Source of the DNA: Liolophura sinensis
Taxonomy: Eukaryota > Mollusca > Polyplacophora > Chitonida > Chitonidae
NCBI RefSeq assembly: GCF_032854445.1
Contig: NC_088301.1
Location: 45,309,187 to 45,373,186, forward strand
Direction: 5' to 3'
DNA length: 64,000 nucleotides
A program made the translations under genes and the position numbers. A model generated the notes under the pieces. That model was given only the letters and a program-made list of their open reading frames with translations. It searched no databases and was not told the origin of the DNA. Numbering within the stretch: the stretch's first letter is position 1; each line of letters starts with the position of its first letter. Positions 1-11,328 of the stretch are shown here, piece by piece.

Positions 1-446
1 CAGAGGTCAATGAGAGCACCAAAATAAAACAAACACAGTCATTTGATCCTCCAGTGGAATCACTGAAGCAAGAAATATCAGACATCTGCTTGCGTATTAA
101 TCTCCTTGATGTATCTGGCTGAGTTTCTTGAGTTGGCCAAATTGCTTGTGTAATCGAGCTGGAAGCCTCATCATCACTTTCTGTGCTTTTCATCATTGCC
201 AATTGTGCTGACATCATCAGTATCTGTGCTGTCATCATCACTATCTCTGTCTTGTAAAGTTCCTGAATTGGCACCATTTTTATAGGTTGTTCTAGGTAAC
301 CTATGCGAGTTTTCACTGGGCTGAGCAACAGACATCTTGGATAGATTTTCAGAGACAGAATCCATTTCTGACTCCATTATTAGAGACTCTGCAGCAGCTT
401 CAAGTTCATCCAAATGGAAACCTAGATCTTCTTTCTTCAGTTCCAT
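1..446 (-). CDS. SHQ1: SHQ1 exon 14, acidic C-terminal tail (end uncertain)
   Basis: Opens with [19 protein letters not shown], matching human LTKAQLGLELEELEAAA, then becomes Ser/Asp/Glu-rich. The frame as read stops at 176-174. Removing one A from the run at 187-190 gives a low-complexity acidic continuation ([12 protein letters not shown]) that stays open to the window edge. A natural stop at 174 is the alternative. Confidence 0.8.
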
Positions 447-3400
447 CTATAACAAAATAGACCCCTATCAAGATAAACTTCTACGTCTGGCATTCACAGT
501 GAGATGCAATTAATGCTTTTACAAAGAAAACTAGAATATCATGCCAGTGTCAAGTCTATTATTACGGGTTTTGATTTTGTAACCTCAGATAGAATTTTGT
601 CACCACTATGGGAAACCAATGTTTCAGAAGAGTGTGAAGTAAGAGTTTAAACACAGAGAAACACATTAAAACACAAAGAGGATCCGGATATCCTCTACCA
701 AATATTCAACCATGCCACAAGTTTTGCTTTTTTATGGCACATTTAGAAGCACTATACATGAACATACCTGAGATATAGCCGAAGCAAGTGATTCTAATCT
801 TTTATCACTGCAAAATAAACAATATAACATAAATTTCTTATTAATGGTACTTAAAAATGATTGAAGTACTTGAGAACTGATCATCTTTACAATGAACATA
901 AGAACCTGGCCACAAAGTGTGTGTGAGCTTACAAGATATCCACAAGAAAACGAAAAACAACACTTCTATTCTTCAAGGCCAACCTTTCCTGATGAATCAT
1001 ATTTTGTTGAACAGACGTATTTTATCTTTTCTAATACCTTATGCAACTTTGCCGTTTTAGGTGTATATAGCACCAAAACAAGGCTTTTGTATCCTGAACT
1101 TTTAATTTTCATTGACACTCGTCTTTTTTGGCCCCTGTTGATTGCATCACTAAAGTCACTAGTCATATGTACCTACACTTCTACATCAGCTATCATACAT
1201 ATCCTCATGAGCAACCTGATTATCATACCTCACTGACTGGATCCAGACACAGTAGTCTGTGATGTAGAGGTCATTGAGTACATAATACGGGTCTGACTCC
1301 TGCAGGAGACTATGGATCTGTAGGAGATTCTTCAGAAGTTGTCGTTTTCCTAAAAGATTACAGATTCATCAGCTGACAAGAGAGGTAACTGTAACCTTAG
1401 CACCTACTGTTTCATATTTTTTCGCAATATGAAAAATACTTGAATATTGCTCAGTTAATTACACATACCATTCACAAATCACACAAATCATGTGCATGAT
1501 GGATTAATCAGTTTCCCTATAAAACAAAATAAAAAAAATATAGTTACGAATAAATAATCCACATCTTCACTCAAAAATTCTCTTTCCTTCATGTCTGTTT
1601 GCATCAAAGATGTTCTCTCTGTTCTGCACACTTAAAAATGGAAGTGATAAAAAATTTTGTTGAAGGCATGCCCGGACAGCATGTCACATAAGTCTTATTG
1701 GATAGGCTTGTGAGTGTTGATCATTAAAGTGAAAGCTCTCAGTACACAACTTCTTCATAACTTACATGTATTTAGTTTTTCCACTAATCCACTTGCACAT
1801 ACACCACAAAACACTTTTCTAGAATAAATACAACTCAGAATTTAACAAAGCTCCATTATGAGCTAAACGTTAGGCCAATTTACATTACAGGCGAACTATT
1901 AACTGGTCTTACCAACAGTGAATAGCTTGGCTAGATCCTGGAAGACTGCCTGGGTTAAATTCCAATGTCCTGTACAGAGGAAAACAAAGGCACCTCCTGT
2001 AACATGCAACCATCACCTCCTTCAGACTGCAAAATGACTGTGAACCAGAACAGATAAAAGCCTTAGCTTCATGAAATGTTTATTCCCCTGGATACAAAGT
2101 CTGAATAGAAAGAGTTCAGCATAACGAAAAAGCCACATGTATTTTTTCTGCTATGGATGCTTAAGTAAATTAAACACTTCTTTAAATTTATTGTTAATTG
2201 TATTTGTCACAGTGAAAAACTTCCCATTATTATACCAGATAAGGATAAAGATTAAATGAAAACATAAACCAAATAGAAATACAAATATACGCAGTTTTTC
2301 ATCTTCTAGACAAATCTCACAAAAGCCCTGAAATATTGGGAGCAGGATCAATAGATGGTGAGAGTGTCTGTCACTGTACAACAGATTTGCATGAACAACA
2401 TGGTTGCATCTGTGCACTTAATTGGACACTTGAGCATGTAAATAAAAAAATAAGAAACAGATATAAGCATCATACTCACATCAAGCCAGGACAACGTAGA
2501 GCTCAGCTTGCAAATATTCCATGCAGACTCACCTAAAGAAGAGCATTCATCATTTATACACGCTCCCAGTTTGTTGTGTTTTAAGCATTATGTGAATCAA
2601 AAAATCATTGCAATAAATTAACTGCTGGATCATGGTATGAAGACTATCATTTAACTTCTGTAAATGAACTACAGTAACACCCAGAAAATCAGACAAACAT
2701 GCATTTTTTTTCATTACACGTACATTTTAATACATTATTATATATTTGTAACACACATAAATTAATGTTATTCATGATGTGAAATAAAACATTAAAATGT
2801 TAGCTGTTAATATCTTAAAAAACAGCTACATTATGATAGTGAACTCTTTCTTATATCAACTACTCTGGGCAATTAAGAAATTTCTTTCACACATGAATGA
2901 AGAAATCCTCTACAGGTTTGAAAATGACTTGAAAGTCTAAACTAGTGAAGTTGGCATATTTTGCTGAGCTCAGAATGAATCAAAATTATTCATGAAATCT
3001 TGAAATNNNNNNNNNNNNNNNNNNNNNNNNNNNNNNNNNNNNNNNNNNNNNNNNNNNNNNNNNNNNNNNNNNNNNNNNNNNNNNNNNNNNNNNNNNNNNN
3101 NNNNNNNNNNNNNNNNNNNNNNNNNNNNNNNNNNNNNNNNNNNNNNNNNNNNNNNNNNNNNNNNNNNNNNNNNNNNNNNNNNNNNNNNNNNNNNNNNNNN
3201 NNNNNNCATCCTAAATAAAATTTTCACTTTAACTACAATGATGGTTAGTTTTATGGGTGATGAAATCCAGTGTGCTTATATGCTTAAGTGTTCTTAAAAC
3301 TATGTCATGCTGCTTTGTTGACTGTTTATTGTCACCATGACCCCAAAAATAATAAGGGTGGATGACCTAAAACTTCAGGGATAGCCCCAAGCTTGTCTGC

Positions 3401-6400
3401 CAGCTCTTTGGGAGTCCAACATCTTAACGCTGAATTTGAGGAATGTCTGACCCTCCCTCCACTTCACCAAATTCTCCCAAAGATATTCGAATCACATCCT
3501 CACAAAACTTATCATGCCAAGGATACATTCTTTGTTGGGAAGTTTCCTCAACTTCTCTTTTTCAGATTCAGAAAAAATAACTGAAAAATAATGAAAGAAC
3601 ACTTACGTTCTCAGGAAGACCAAGTCTGGGTTGAAAGAGTAGAAATTTATGCATTATCACAAGCCTTATAAAACATTTGAATATTTTGCTTCAATCAACA
3701 CTGCTGAAGGTATTACATCTAATTGTTAAAGAATTTACTATGTGTTTAGCTTTAACACTAAGCATTGTAGTTTCTGTGAACGTGGTGGTTACCATGGTCT
3801 GGGTTATCGTCCTTGTTCAGGAGCTCTTCACACCAAGGAGGTGTATATCTCAGCAGTTCTTGAATGACATCATCACCATAGAGATCAGCTCTGAATAAAA
3901 TAATTTGCCATGTATCATTCTCTCTTTAGTGTGACCAAATGGTATAATAATAAAGGCCAGCAACACAGTGTTTAAAAATTAATATTTTAAAATTTAGCAG
4001 CTTTCAGCCAAAGGTGCTTCCACAACAGAGTGATATCCCCTTGTGGTGTGACAGTCAATTTACTGCACAATAGTCATACTGCCAATTTTAAATACAGTGG
4101 TATATAAAAAACTGTAAACTGATTAAACAGGAGTAGATTAATCTTTTGAATTATGTTCATAGAAGAGTTTCAGTATAAATTATTGAAAAGAAACTAATTA
4201 TATTCCCCTGGTAGCTTTATTTAAACTTGAATGCTGCCGTGTTCAAAGAGAGGCAAGTAGCCAGTTAGCAGGAACATTATTTGCATTCTGTTGTTGTTAT
4301 GGCTCAAAAGCTGTGGATTGGCAATAGAAATTTTCTTGCCCTGCTACAGTTCACACGCAAGTAAGACATCTGCATGACTTCAGGTACTTACAGATAGTGG
4401 TCATCATCAAATTTGTCATCTTCTTTTGCCTTGCGAAGTTTCTGTCTCTCTGGGGCAGGAGTGGTGTCTGGCTCTTCTAAATCAACAATCAACCCCAGCT
4501 CAGACTGTCAAGCACAAAGTGTACATGTATTAACATTAACAATGCTTCTAAATTGAGAAACAATTACTAAAAATTGTCACCATACTCTGATGACAAATAT
4601 GAAAGAAACAATACAAGATTTTGCTCTTGTTATCACTGCTATTGACATAACCATGATATGGTATAAAAACAGGAGATTTAAAAAAAAAAAAAACAAGTTT
4701 ACCACAATGAAATTAATTAAAATAATAAAATGAATCAATTCTTTACAGATGTTTTTCGGCCATTCTAATCAATGAACGCACACATCTAGATTAGCTAAAC
4801 CTACTTTAAGCGAGAGAAAACACCACTCCTGAGATGGGCAAAGCCATACTTGGGTCCATCCAGAGTTACTTCCCCATCTTCTACAGGATCCTGCTCAATA
4901 AACCATTGAAATTCTTCCTCTTCATCATTGGGTGCCTCAGTGGCAGTTGCACCTTGGTCTTTGTCTTCTGATTAAAAGAAAAATGAACATATTTTTCCAT
5001 TTGCCAGAATTGCGTGATCAAAAAAAAAAAATCAAAGGCAGAGTGAAGACGTCTACATATCCATCCATATTTATTACATGTTCATAATGTAGTGCATATC
5101 AAATTCAGTGTGACATGATGTTCTAGTGAGATTTGTGCAGTAATTATCTCATCCTGCTACAGAACAGACTTAGTGAAATAAACATTATGGTTGTTTTTGA
5201 AGCTACAATAAATCAAACAGTGTTAAAATGACAAAATTTTATCATTCAGCAAGAACTTTTTAATAATGGTAAAAACATGGGTAAGGATGAACTATCAACA
5301 TACCTAAAACTTCAATCAGAGGCTGTTTTGCTGTGACTTGACCTTTAGGAGCTAATAACTTTGTTAACATGTCCAGCCCATCAAATTTTTGTCCAGCCTT
5401 CTCCTTAGGCACTCGGATTGTGAATACACCTTTAGAAATGTATTCATGTTAAAAATGGATAGTTATTTTTTTTAAGCCATTACTAATAAAATGAAATTAT
5501 CAATGGTACCAAACATAATTCTTGGTGCTGGAGTGCCGGCTGAACACATTATTTTCCTCATGATATTTGGACAATTCCACATACAGAAGAGTAAAATGTT
5601 TTTCAAGTGTTAGTCCCTTAAAAATGATTAATGGAGGAATATGTGATGAAATAAAATGAACATCACAATTTCTAAATAAAAATGAGCATGATAATATACA
5701 TAATTAAATGGCATTACATCAGATGTTTTAGAAATAATGTTACAGGATTAAGAAACATGAATACATGTATTATCAGCAGGGATGTAGTTTTGGTACATCA
5801 AGTCTACCTCAATGATCAAATGTTTTATAAAAGCCTTCGAGAAGTCACCTGAATCTGTGTCATAGGATGCCGCCTCTCGACCATCTTCAATCAAATTGCC
5901 AGGAAGAGTCAACCTACAAAATTGGAAGTGTTCATTCAGAATAAAAGTCCACACTGTTAAGCTTCTCTGCTTTCTCTATCCTCGATCTGATATTACTCAT
6001 CAACAAAACACATTTGTGCACATTAACAGCATATTTTACATTGTATTTAGTAACAGACAAAACAATGTTTCAGCATAGTGTGCACAGAGAAATGCTGAGA
6101 AAACAGGCACCCATTCAAAAATTAAGATGATTACTTTAGTATGGTTTTAAAAAAAACTTAGAACATACCTTAGGAAGTAAGGCTTTGAGTAAAACTTAAA
6201 TTCGTTGCCTTCAACAAATGTCTCTACCTCAGATACCTGCAGAGAAAACATTGTTGTGTCACTCATAAATATCGCAATCCAGAAAACAATATAACACTGT
6301 CCATATTTCCATTAACAGATTGTAGTGTAACATTACATGACAGTTTACTATCCTTAGAGACATACATATGTAATCTTTCATACCTCATTTAGCAACAAAC

Positions 6401-6483
6401 AGTTACCTTTGCAAAAGGGTGCGTTGATGACAATGATCAGGAAGGTTTCCATCTTGGTTTATTTCAAATGCTGGAGTTAGCAT
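1..6483 (-). CDS. SHQ1: SHQ1, H/ACA ribonucleoprotein assembly factor (multi-exon, disrupted, 3' end uncertain)
   Basis: SHQ1 is a chaperone that holds dyskerin before it is built into H/ACA snoRNPs and telomerase RNP (family knowledge). Thirteen exons are seen on the minus strand, joined by GT-AG introns. Exons 1-4 encode the N-terminal CS/HSP20-like domain, opening with [12 protein letters not shown] and including [12 protein letters not shown]. Exons 5-13 encode the helical SHQ1 domain, with [37 protein letters not shown] and [15 protein letters not shown]. Exon 14 is an acidic, serine-rich tail. These blocks follow the human protein in order. One exon (the region matching human CYSLIDILLAYCYETR) is absent and probably lies in the 200-N gap. 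Five single-base disruptions break the frame: two in exon 1 and one each in exons 5, 11 and 14. The start ATG (6483-6481) is in a good context, acc-ATG. Identity is firm; whether this copy is intact is not. Confidence 0.92.
768..807 (-). CDS. SHQ1: SHQ1 exon 13
   Basis: A short exon completing a Ser codon and encoding [13 protein letters not shown] (human KKLAALTEALKAVSL region). The acceptor is TTTTGCAG and the donor GTATGT. Confidence 0.88.
1229..1349 (-). CDS. SHQ1: SHQ1 exon 12
   Basis: Encodes [16 protein letters not shown] and [17 protein letters not shown], one of the best conserved parts of the family (human AYILNDLYISDYCVWIQ). The donor is GTATGA. Confidence 0.95.
1913..2037 (-). 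CDS. SHQ1: SHQ1 exon 11 (one apparent inserted base)
   Basis: Encodes [17 protein letters not shown] in one frame and [16 protein letters not shown] in the next, together aligning with human PLYRHFKLV and what follows. One surplus base near 1968 explains the switch. The phase of exon 12 independently requires it. The acceptor at 2038-2039 gives a gapless alignment with human WFETWTNVHDIMV. Confidence 0.9.
2480..2532 (-). CDS. SHQ1: SHQ1 exon 10
   Basis: A 53-base exon encoding [17 protein letters not shown], nearly identical to human ESAWNIRKLSPTLCWFE. The donor is the consensus GTGAGT. It starts in phase 1, so the missing upstream exon must end with one base of a codon. Confidence 0.94.
3007..3206. 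other. Assembly gap, exactly 200 N, inside SHQ1
   Basis: The visible flanks share no overlap. SHQ1 exons 8 and 10 lie on either side, and the roughly 27 residues expected between them are not found in the visible sequence from 2533 to 3503. The missing exon 9 therefore probably lies in the gap. The round length suggests a placeholder of unknown true size. Confidence 0.97.
3504..3580 (-). CDS. SHQ1: SHQ1 exon 8 (3' boundary uncertain)
   Basis: Encodes [15 protein letters not shown], matching human FSEEEKYQLRKFVNK. The acceptor TTTTTCAG is strong. The donor chosen, GTGAGG, gives a whole number of codons. Residues after NKECIL no longer resemble the family, so the true donor may lie a little earlier. 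Confidence 0.75.
3793..3890 (-). CDS. SHQ1: SHQ1 exon 7
   Basis: Encodes [19 protein letters not shown], matching human ADFFEDEAIEQILKYNPWW. The acceptor is TTATTCAG and the donor GTAACC. The 98-base length fits both neighbouring phases. Confidence 0.92.
4392..4504 (-). CDS. SHQ1: SHQ1 exon 6
   Basis: Encodes [13 protein letters not shown], then a charged stretch ending DDDHYL (human DPDHYL). The acceptor is TTGACAG and the donor the consensus GTAAGT. Confidence 0.91.
4805..4967 (-). CDS. SHQ1: SHQ1 exon 5 (one base apparently missing at its end)
   Basis: Acidic linker, then [10 protein letters not shown] and [16 protein letters not shown], the start of the helical SHQ1 domain. The GTAGGT donor leaves phase 2, but exon 6 is open only in phase 0. 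One extra A in the run at 4805-4807 would restore RLK|SEL, which aligns with human RLQDEL without a gap. Confidence 0.9.
5304..5429 (-). CDS. SHQ1: SHQ1 exon 4
   Basis: Encodes [17 protein letters not shown] and LLAPK, matching the end of the CS domain. The donor is GTATGT. The length of 126 bases agrees with the phases of both neighbours. Confidence 0.93.
5849..5913 (-). CDS. SHQ1: SHQ1 exon 3
   Basis: Encodes [11 protein letters not shown] followed by ASYDTDS, the loop and strand of the CS domain that in human reads LTLPGRIVENG. The donor is GTGACT. It ends in phase 1. Confidence 0.92.
6169..6236 (-). CDS. SHQ1: SHQ1 exon 2
   Basis: CS-domain exon beginning [10 protein letters not shown] and including [11 protein letters not shown]. 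The acceptor is CTGCAG and the donor GTATGT. It ends in phase 2, which exon 3 completes as Arg. Confidence 0.93.
6407..6483 (-). CDS. SHQ1: SHQ1 exon 1 (start codon; two apparent 1-base insertions)
   Basis: Starts at the ATG and ends before a GTAACT donor. [12 protein letters not shown] is in the ATG frame, [10 protein letters not shown] is one frame over, and AKV (joining exon 2) needs a second shift. The exon is 77 bases where 75 are expected. The surplus bases lie near 6444-6445 and in the A-run 6413-6416 (plus-strand view). Confidence 0.85.
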
Positions 6484-7689
6484 GGTGAGAGGTCAAAGTG
6501 AAGGACCAGAACATTCACTTAACATGGCTGAAACACAGGGAAATGTTAGTAGAGCAAAATCCCAAAGCCTTCCAAATTATATCTCTACCACAGAAAACAA
6601 ATAGTATTGATATGAAAACACATGAACTTAAATGCTGTTCATCTTATTCATTCTTAAACACTACGACAATTCAGCCTATATCTATTCTCACTCACAAAGC
6701 AAGAACAAAGCCCATGCTTAAAACCATCAATGTCCTACACAAAATTATCACCAAAATTTTGTCTAAGATTTGTAGACATCTGCTTTAATTCTATACAACA
6801 TTCAACATAAGGATGTGTTTATTGTACATGTTCAGTTTTGCTGAGGAGAAACTCTCATTTTAGCCATGCAGTCGAGACAGTTATGGTGAGAGACAGCCCC
6901 AAATGTGTCAGATTTACAGTAAGGGATATTTAGCGCTGGCCAAATGCACATTATTTAGACATATTGTCCGTGTGCATTTATATTTAGCAGACAAAATGTT
7001 AAGGTCAGTCAAATTCACGCAACTTGATGGCGGCGAGTTTTTAACATGGGGTGATGAACTTCAAGCCTTGCAATCTGCAAGGAATGAAGGTGAGGCCACC
7101 GAAATTGTAGCGTGCATATTTGTGTAGGTCTGTACTTTCGGTACTTTCGCAGGAGACATGAGGGGTTCGTCTTGACAAAACTCTGGCACTACTCCAAGAA
7201 AATCAAATAGAATATTGTGTATCTCTACCCCATAGTGTTACTGAAGGAGTAAAGGTACCTGGAGCTAATTCTAAAATGAATTAATCTGCAGATGAGTGAA
7301 TGCATAAGACTAAGAGCGCAGGTAATTTACAATAACTGACATGGAGTTACATCCACTTAGGTAAATCAATGATTATATGTAGTCTAGGTTTTTTGTGAAA
7401 AGCTCTAGTCCTCATTGGGTCTATTTTCTATGAGATTAGAGATGCAGTAGGCACTATATTTCTGTATTTTTTCCTTTGTACTTAGCCGGAATTTAATGCA
7501 TTTTTTAGAGATATTCCGACACTGCTGTCATCAAATTAACATTTCAGAAAAATTCCGTGATCAAAAATTGTCACATTATCGTTCAAGCTTGTACATATTA
7601 AATATAAAAAAAATAATAATGTACGCCTCTTAAAGAGTTACCATTGTATGTCCAATTATCGTCACCATTGCATAGTCATGATGTCGGAC

Positions 7690-8300
7690 ATAAAATTGAC
7701 AGGGCAATATAAAGAGCGTTCAGCAATAATCGCTCTTTATTGATGCATGTTATTAGACTGACATTCCCAAAATAACGACTAAGAACAACCTGAAAATGTG
7801 TCCGTCAGAATGATGTTTCCGCTGCAAGCACTTCGGCCAAGGTAAGATTTTACTTTCATTCTGAATTATCAGAAGCCCATTGATTGGTCGAAAAGAAGGG
7901 CGTTGTCCTCAGCAGCGACTGAAACAGACCTCAGACTTTTATATTAATTCACAGAAATACGTTTATTTACGCTGATTCCAGTGTGCTTAAATACACAGAA
8001 ACAACAGATACAAGACCGTATTTCAAATCGCGTATGGTAAAACAGTAATTTTCTTTAAATAACCCACTGACACATAAATTTTATGACGAGGATGCGATAC
8101 TATTGCCTGACCGACTTCTAAGCCAATGAAATCGTTGATTACAACTGGTGACCTTTATCACGCCACAACATTGACATTTGTGAGAAGCTACATTCGTATT
8201 AGAATTGTTGGTGGCGTCGGAGGCAACTGTCATCTTTGAGAAGGAAGTTTAGTGCTTTAAAACTGACGTGTCAGACGAACCCGGCCCTTCAAATAATCTT
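7690..8300. promoter_or_regulatory. Candidate divergent promoter region with possible leader exon
   Basis: CpG is visibly more frequent here than in the surrounding sequence. A plus-strand donor-like site GTAAGA at 7842 could end a non-coding leader exon of PNPLA8. An ATG at 7813 in that candidate exon would run into the in-frame TAA at 11330 after splicing, so it would be only an upstream ORF. The assignment rests on composition and one splice-like site. Confidence 0.3.
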
Positions 8301-8890
8301 CATTTCGAATTGAGGATAGCCATTGGTAACACACCTTCATATTCATGCAATGTTTTGATTTGTAGAATGTGTTGTTGTTGTTGTAGTTGGTTGATAAATG
8401 CATTTGACAGTCATTTTCTGTTATCTGATAATCACATGATTAAGAAAACCAACATTTCGGATAAAATATTGTCTTGAAGCGACAGTGAAATAAGAGTAGT
8501 CTGATATAGTCACGGAGGGATATGACCCACTATATTTTGTGTGACATCTGTGCATATTTAACTAGCTCTAAAATTTATAGCCACAAAAAATTAAGGCCTG
8601 TCATGGATTTTGAATGGATGACGTACTGTAAGTTGTAAGGTCGGGCATGAGCACAAGCAACAGGCCAACCTGATTCCAGGGCTTCATAATCTAATTTGCA
8701 ACCATATTGGCCATTGTCATGAATCAGAAAGACAATGTGCACCTGGACGATAGCTTTTAAGAGGGGATTTTATTTTATGGAGCATGTTACTAGATCAAAG
8801 ATGGAAACAAAACATGATGGCACACGGGAGCAAAGTCATCATGAAAAATGAAATGTCATGGTTCCAGGGCTTTTGCCTGTAACATATGTT

Positions 8891-9095
8891 GTTTATTTAT
8901 TTGATTAATTTTTTATGACGTATTCAAGAATGTTTGACTTATGTGACAATGACCAGCATTATGGTGGGAGGAAACCAAGCTTAACCCCTGACCATCTCCA
9001 GGTTGCTGGAAAACCATGCAAAGTATGACTAGAGGAAGTCAACATGAGCTGGGCTTCAACTCGCAGTGACTGCATGACTGAGAGGTTTCTGGGTA
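8891..9095 (-). mobile_element. tRNA-derived SINE, complete, with 11-bp target-site duplication
   Basis: A minus-strand copy of the family found throughout the window: body motifs TTCTTGAATACG and CCCACCATAATGCTGG, ending in (ATAA)n. The duplication TAACATATGTT occurs at 8880-8890 and again at 9096-9106, which fixes both ends. Confidence 0.85.
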
Positions 9096-9299
9096 TAACA
9101 TATGTTAGTCCTCCACATTATGGCTATTTTTTTTGTAGTTTTGATTTGGACATGTTCATAGGTCTATAGTTGCAAACCAGCCCTAGGTTACTATTTCACA
9201 CATTACTTTGATGAAGAAGGAAATAAAGTATTTTTTACATTCTGTGTAATCTATGGTAGTTTTGATGACAACAGAATAGTACTAAATTTGTTTTTGTAA

Positions 9300-9362
9300 C
9301 AATCATGACATAGCTGCAGTATTACCTAAGTGGTGTTAAGCCACAATTATTCATTCATTCGA
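9300..9362 (+). repeat. Short interspersed repeat tail ending in (CATT)n
   Basis: A GACATAGCTG...GTGGTGTTAAGCCA...(CATT)n tail. A related tail occurs at 14838-14900. Probably the 3' end of a second SINE family; the head is not recognisable. Confidence 0.45.
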
Positions 9363-11328
9363 ACACAAATATTCCTGATAAGCTGAACTAACACACATGT
9401 GAAAACAGTCTTGTATAAGTATCTAAAATGGCATGTTATCCATACCAGAACCACGCTTTTCATATTTATGAGTAAAATAAAGATATAATTTATCTGAAAT
9501 AAACATACTTTTTGGCAGAGAATGCTCCTCATACTGAAGTATTATATTGGTCATTTTTGTGACCCCTCGTGGAGAATATAGCGACCAGGTTGTGCGTCTG
9601 TATGTCGGTAATCATTACCTTTTCAACACATCTCCTACAGTTATGATTGTATTTTTACGAAACTTTGTAAGCATGAAATAGACCATATATGAGAGAATGT
9701 GCAGATGCTATTTGGATATTATTGCCCTTTAGGCATAAAATTCACTGCACCAGATGCCATCACTAACCTCCAGTCATTGTTTCTGATATGTAACTGTTAC
9801 TGTTGTATTTGTGCATATCTTTGTGACGCCACAGTGGCGTTGTTCATTGTCACATCAAATTTTAGCATGAACACATCACAATAACTCTTTCATACCCTAT
9901 ACTTTCTTGATAGGCTTCTCCCGCTGCAAATGTGTTAGTATATATAAGTGACCAATCATAGGGCAGACAGCTTTGTAATGTATCTGACATCACATTCAAA
10001 GTACACAGAATACGTCAGGGAACCAGACTGCTATTTCAGGAAATCTTGTGTGGGGGAAAAATATAATACCACATCTTCCACCATTTTATAAACACAGCTG
10101 ACCCTGTTTTAAACCCATAATGCATAGTGCATGCAGTTGATAACATCATTATACATTGATCTGTTGAGTTTAGCTCTGGGGGGGGGGGGGGGGATGGCAT
10201 TCTGATAGATACAGTAAATACAATATAAATTTTAAAATTGTTACACTTGTACAACTTTGGAACTTACAGGCAAACGATGCTGTGACATACAATCTGCAGA
10301 CATCTAAATAGTTGCATTGTTGTGGGGTTTTCAGGCTCATTTTGTAAAGGATGAATGTTTTGTTTGTGATAAATTCTGCAGGCATATAGATTGATCGATT
10401 TTAATACTACTTCACATTTGATAACTCCTGATTAATACAGACATGACTGTAAAACTCTACAGTGTGTGCTAATTTTTTTTTTGTAAGAACAGTGGGTGAC
10501 TTCTATGTTTATTCCTGTATATTTTAGGTGGCTTTATTTAAATTCATGAACTTGCACTGGTATTCCGTTCACATGTAAAGTGTTCACATTCATTCAACAT
10601 CTAGCTACTACTTACCACTACTTGTAAGAGTAAATTGTCTCCTTGTGACAGGTGTATGTCAGCTTTTACATGTACAGTGGATGTGTGAAAAGCTGGTGTG
10701 AAAGCTGTTATAAACCACAACTGATGGTGATAATCTTCTTATGACACATTATAGTCCTTGTGACGTTACACAAACAGCTCACTATAATCTGCTTGTGTAA
10801 GTGCTGTTCCATCCTTATCAGTGTGTCAGGTACCCTGAAAAAGTAATATATCATTTTCTGACCTGCAATGGAAAGTTGCATAAATGGAGGTAATAGGTAT
10901 ACATGTAGGTAAAGACGTCCGAAAAATTTGTCTGTTGGTCACGTACATGCATCTTGTTGCAGTCAGCACTATCAGCTGATCTGTCATGTGATATTGAAGT
11001 GTACAAGGAAGTATGATTGTTATATTACTGACAATATACAAGAATCTCTATGTACAGTGTGTAAGTCATATGAAGTGGCAAACATTTGAGCATATTTAGG
11101 TGAATGTAGAATGTGCTTTGTAGCTTGAAATCTATTCTGCTGACTTCAAAATGTCATTGAAACTTTTTAGCATATTTATTCTTGTCTAAGAATTGGTATT
11201 TAGAGTAATGCAAAGAACATACATGTACATACATGTAACTGCTTGTTTATATGTTTCAATTTTTTTTATTTACACTAAATGTATGCTATAGTTTGTAGCT
11301 TTCTCTTTCTTACTTTTCCTTGTTTTAG

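Larger units (their letters stand above)
6484..11328. other. Divergent intergenic/leader region between SHQ1 and PNPLA8
   Basis: No coding exon recognised. It holds the candidate promoter region at 7.7-8.3 kb, one complete SINE (8891-9095), a repeat tail at 9300-9362 and a 16-base G run at 10178-10193. The open frames here are short, lack family resemblance and are judged to be chance. Non-coding leader exons of either gene could lie here. Confidence 0.6.

Noticed and set aside
1945-1995. CTCTGTACAG on the SHQ1 minus strand as a splice acceptor splitting exon 11
   Set aside because: The bases before it encode [10 protein letters not shown], which matches the family closely, so the site is exonic and a single inserted base explains the frame change better.
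2970-3227. Open frames spanning the N gap
   Set aside because: They exist only because N codons are not counted as stops; the same holds for frames across 49117-49316.
3370-3503. Fairly GC-rich minus-strand sequence after SHQ1 exon 8
   Set aside because: All three frames contain stops or lack SHQ1-family resemblance; treated as intron.
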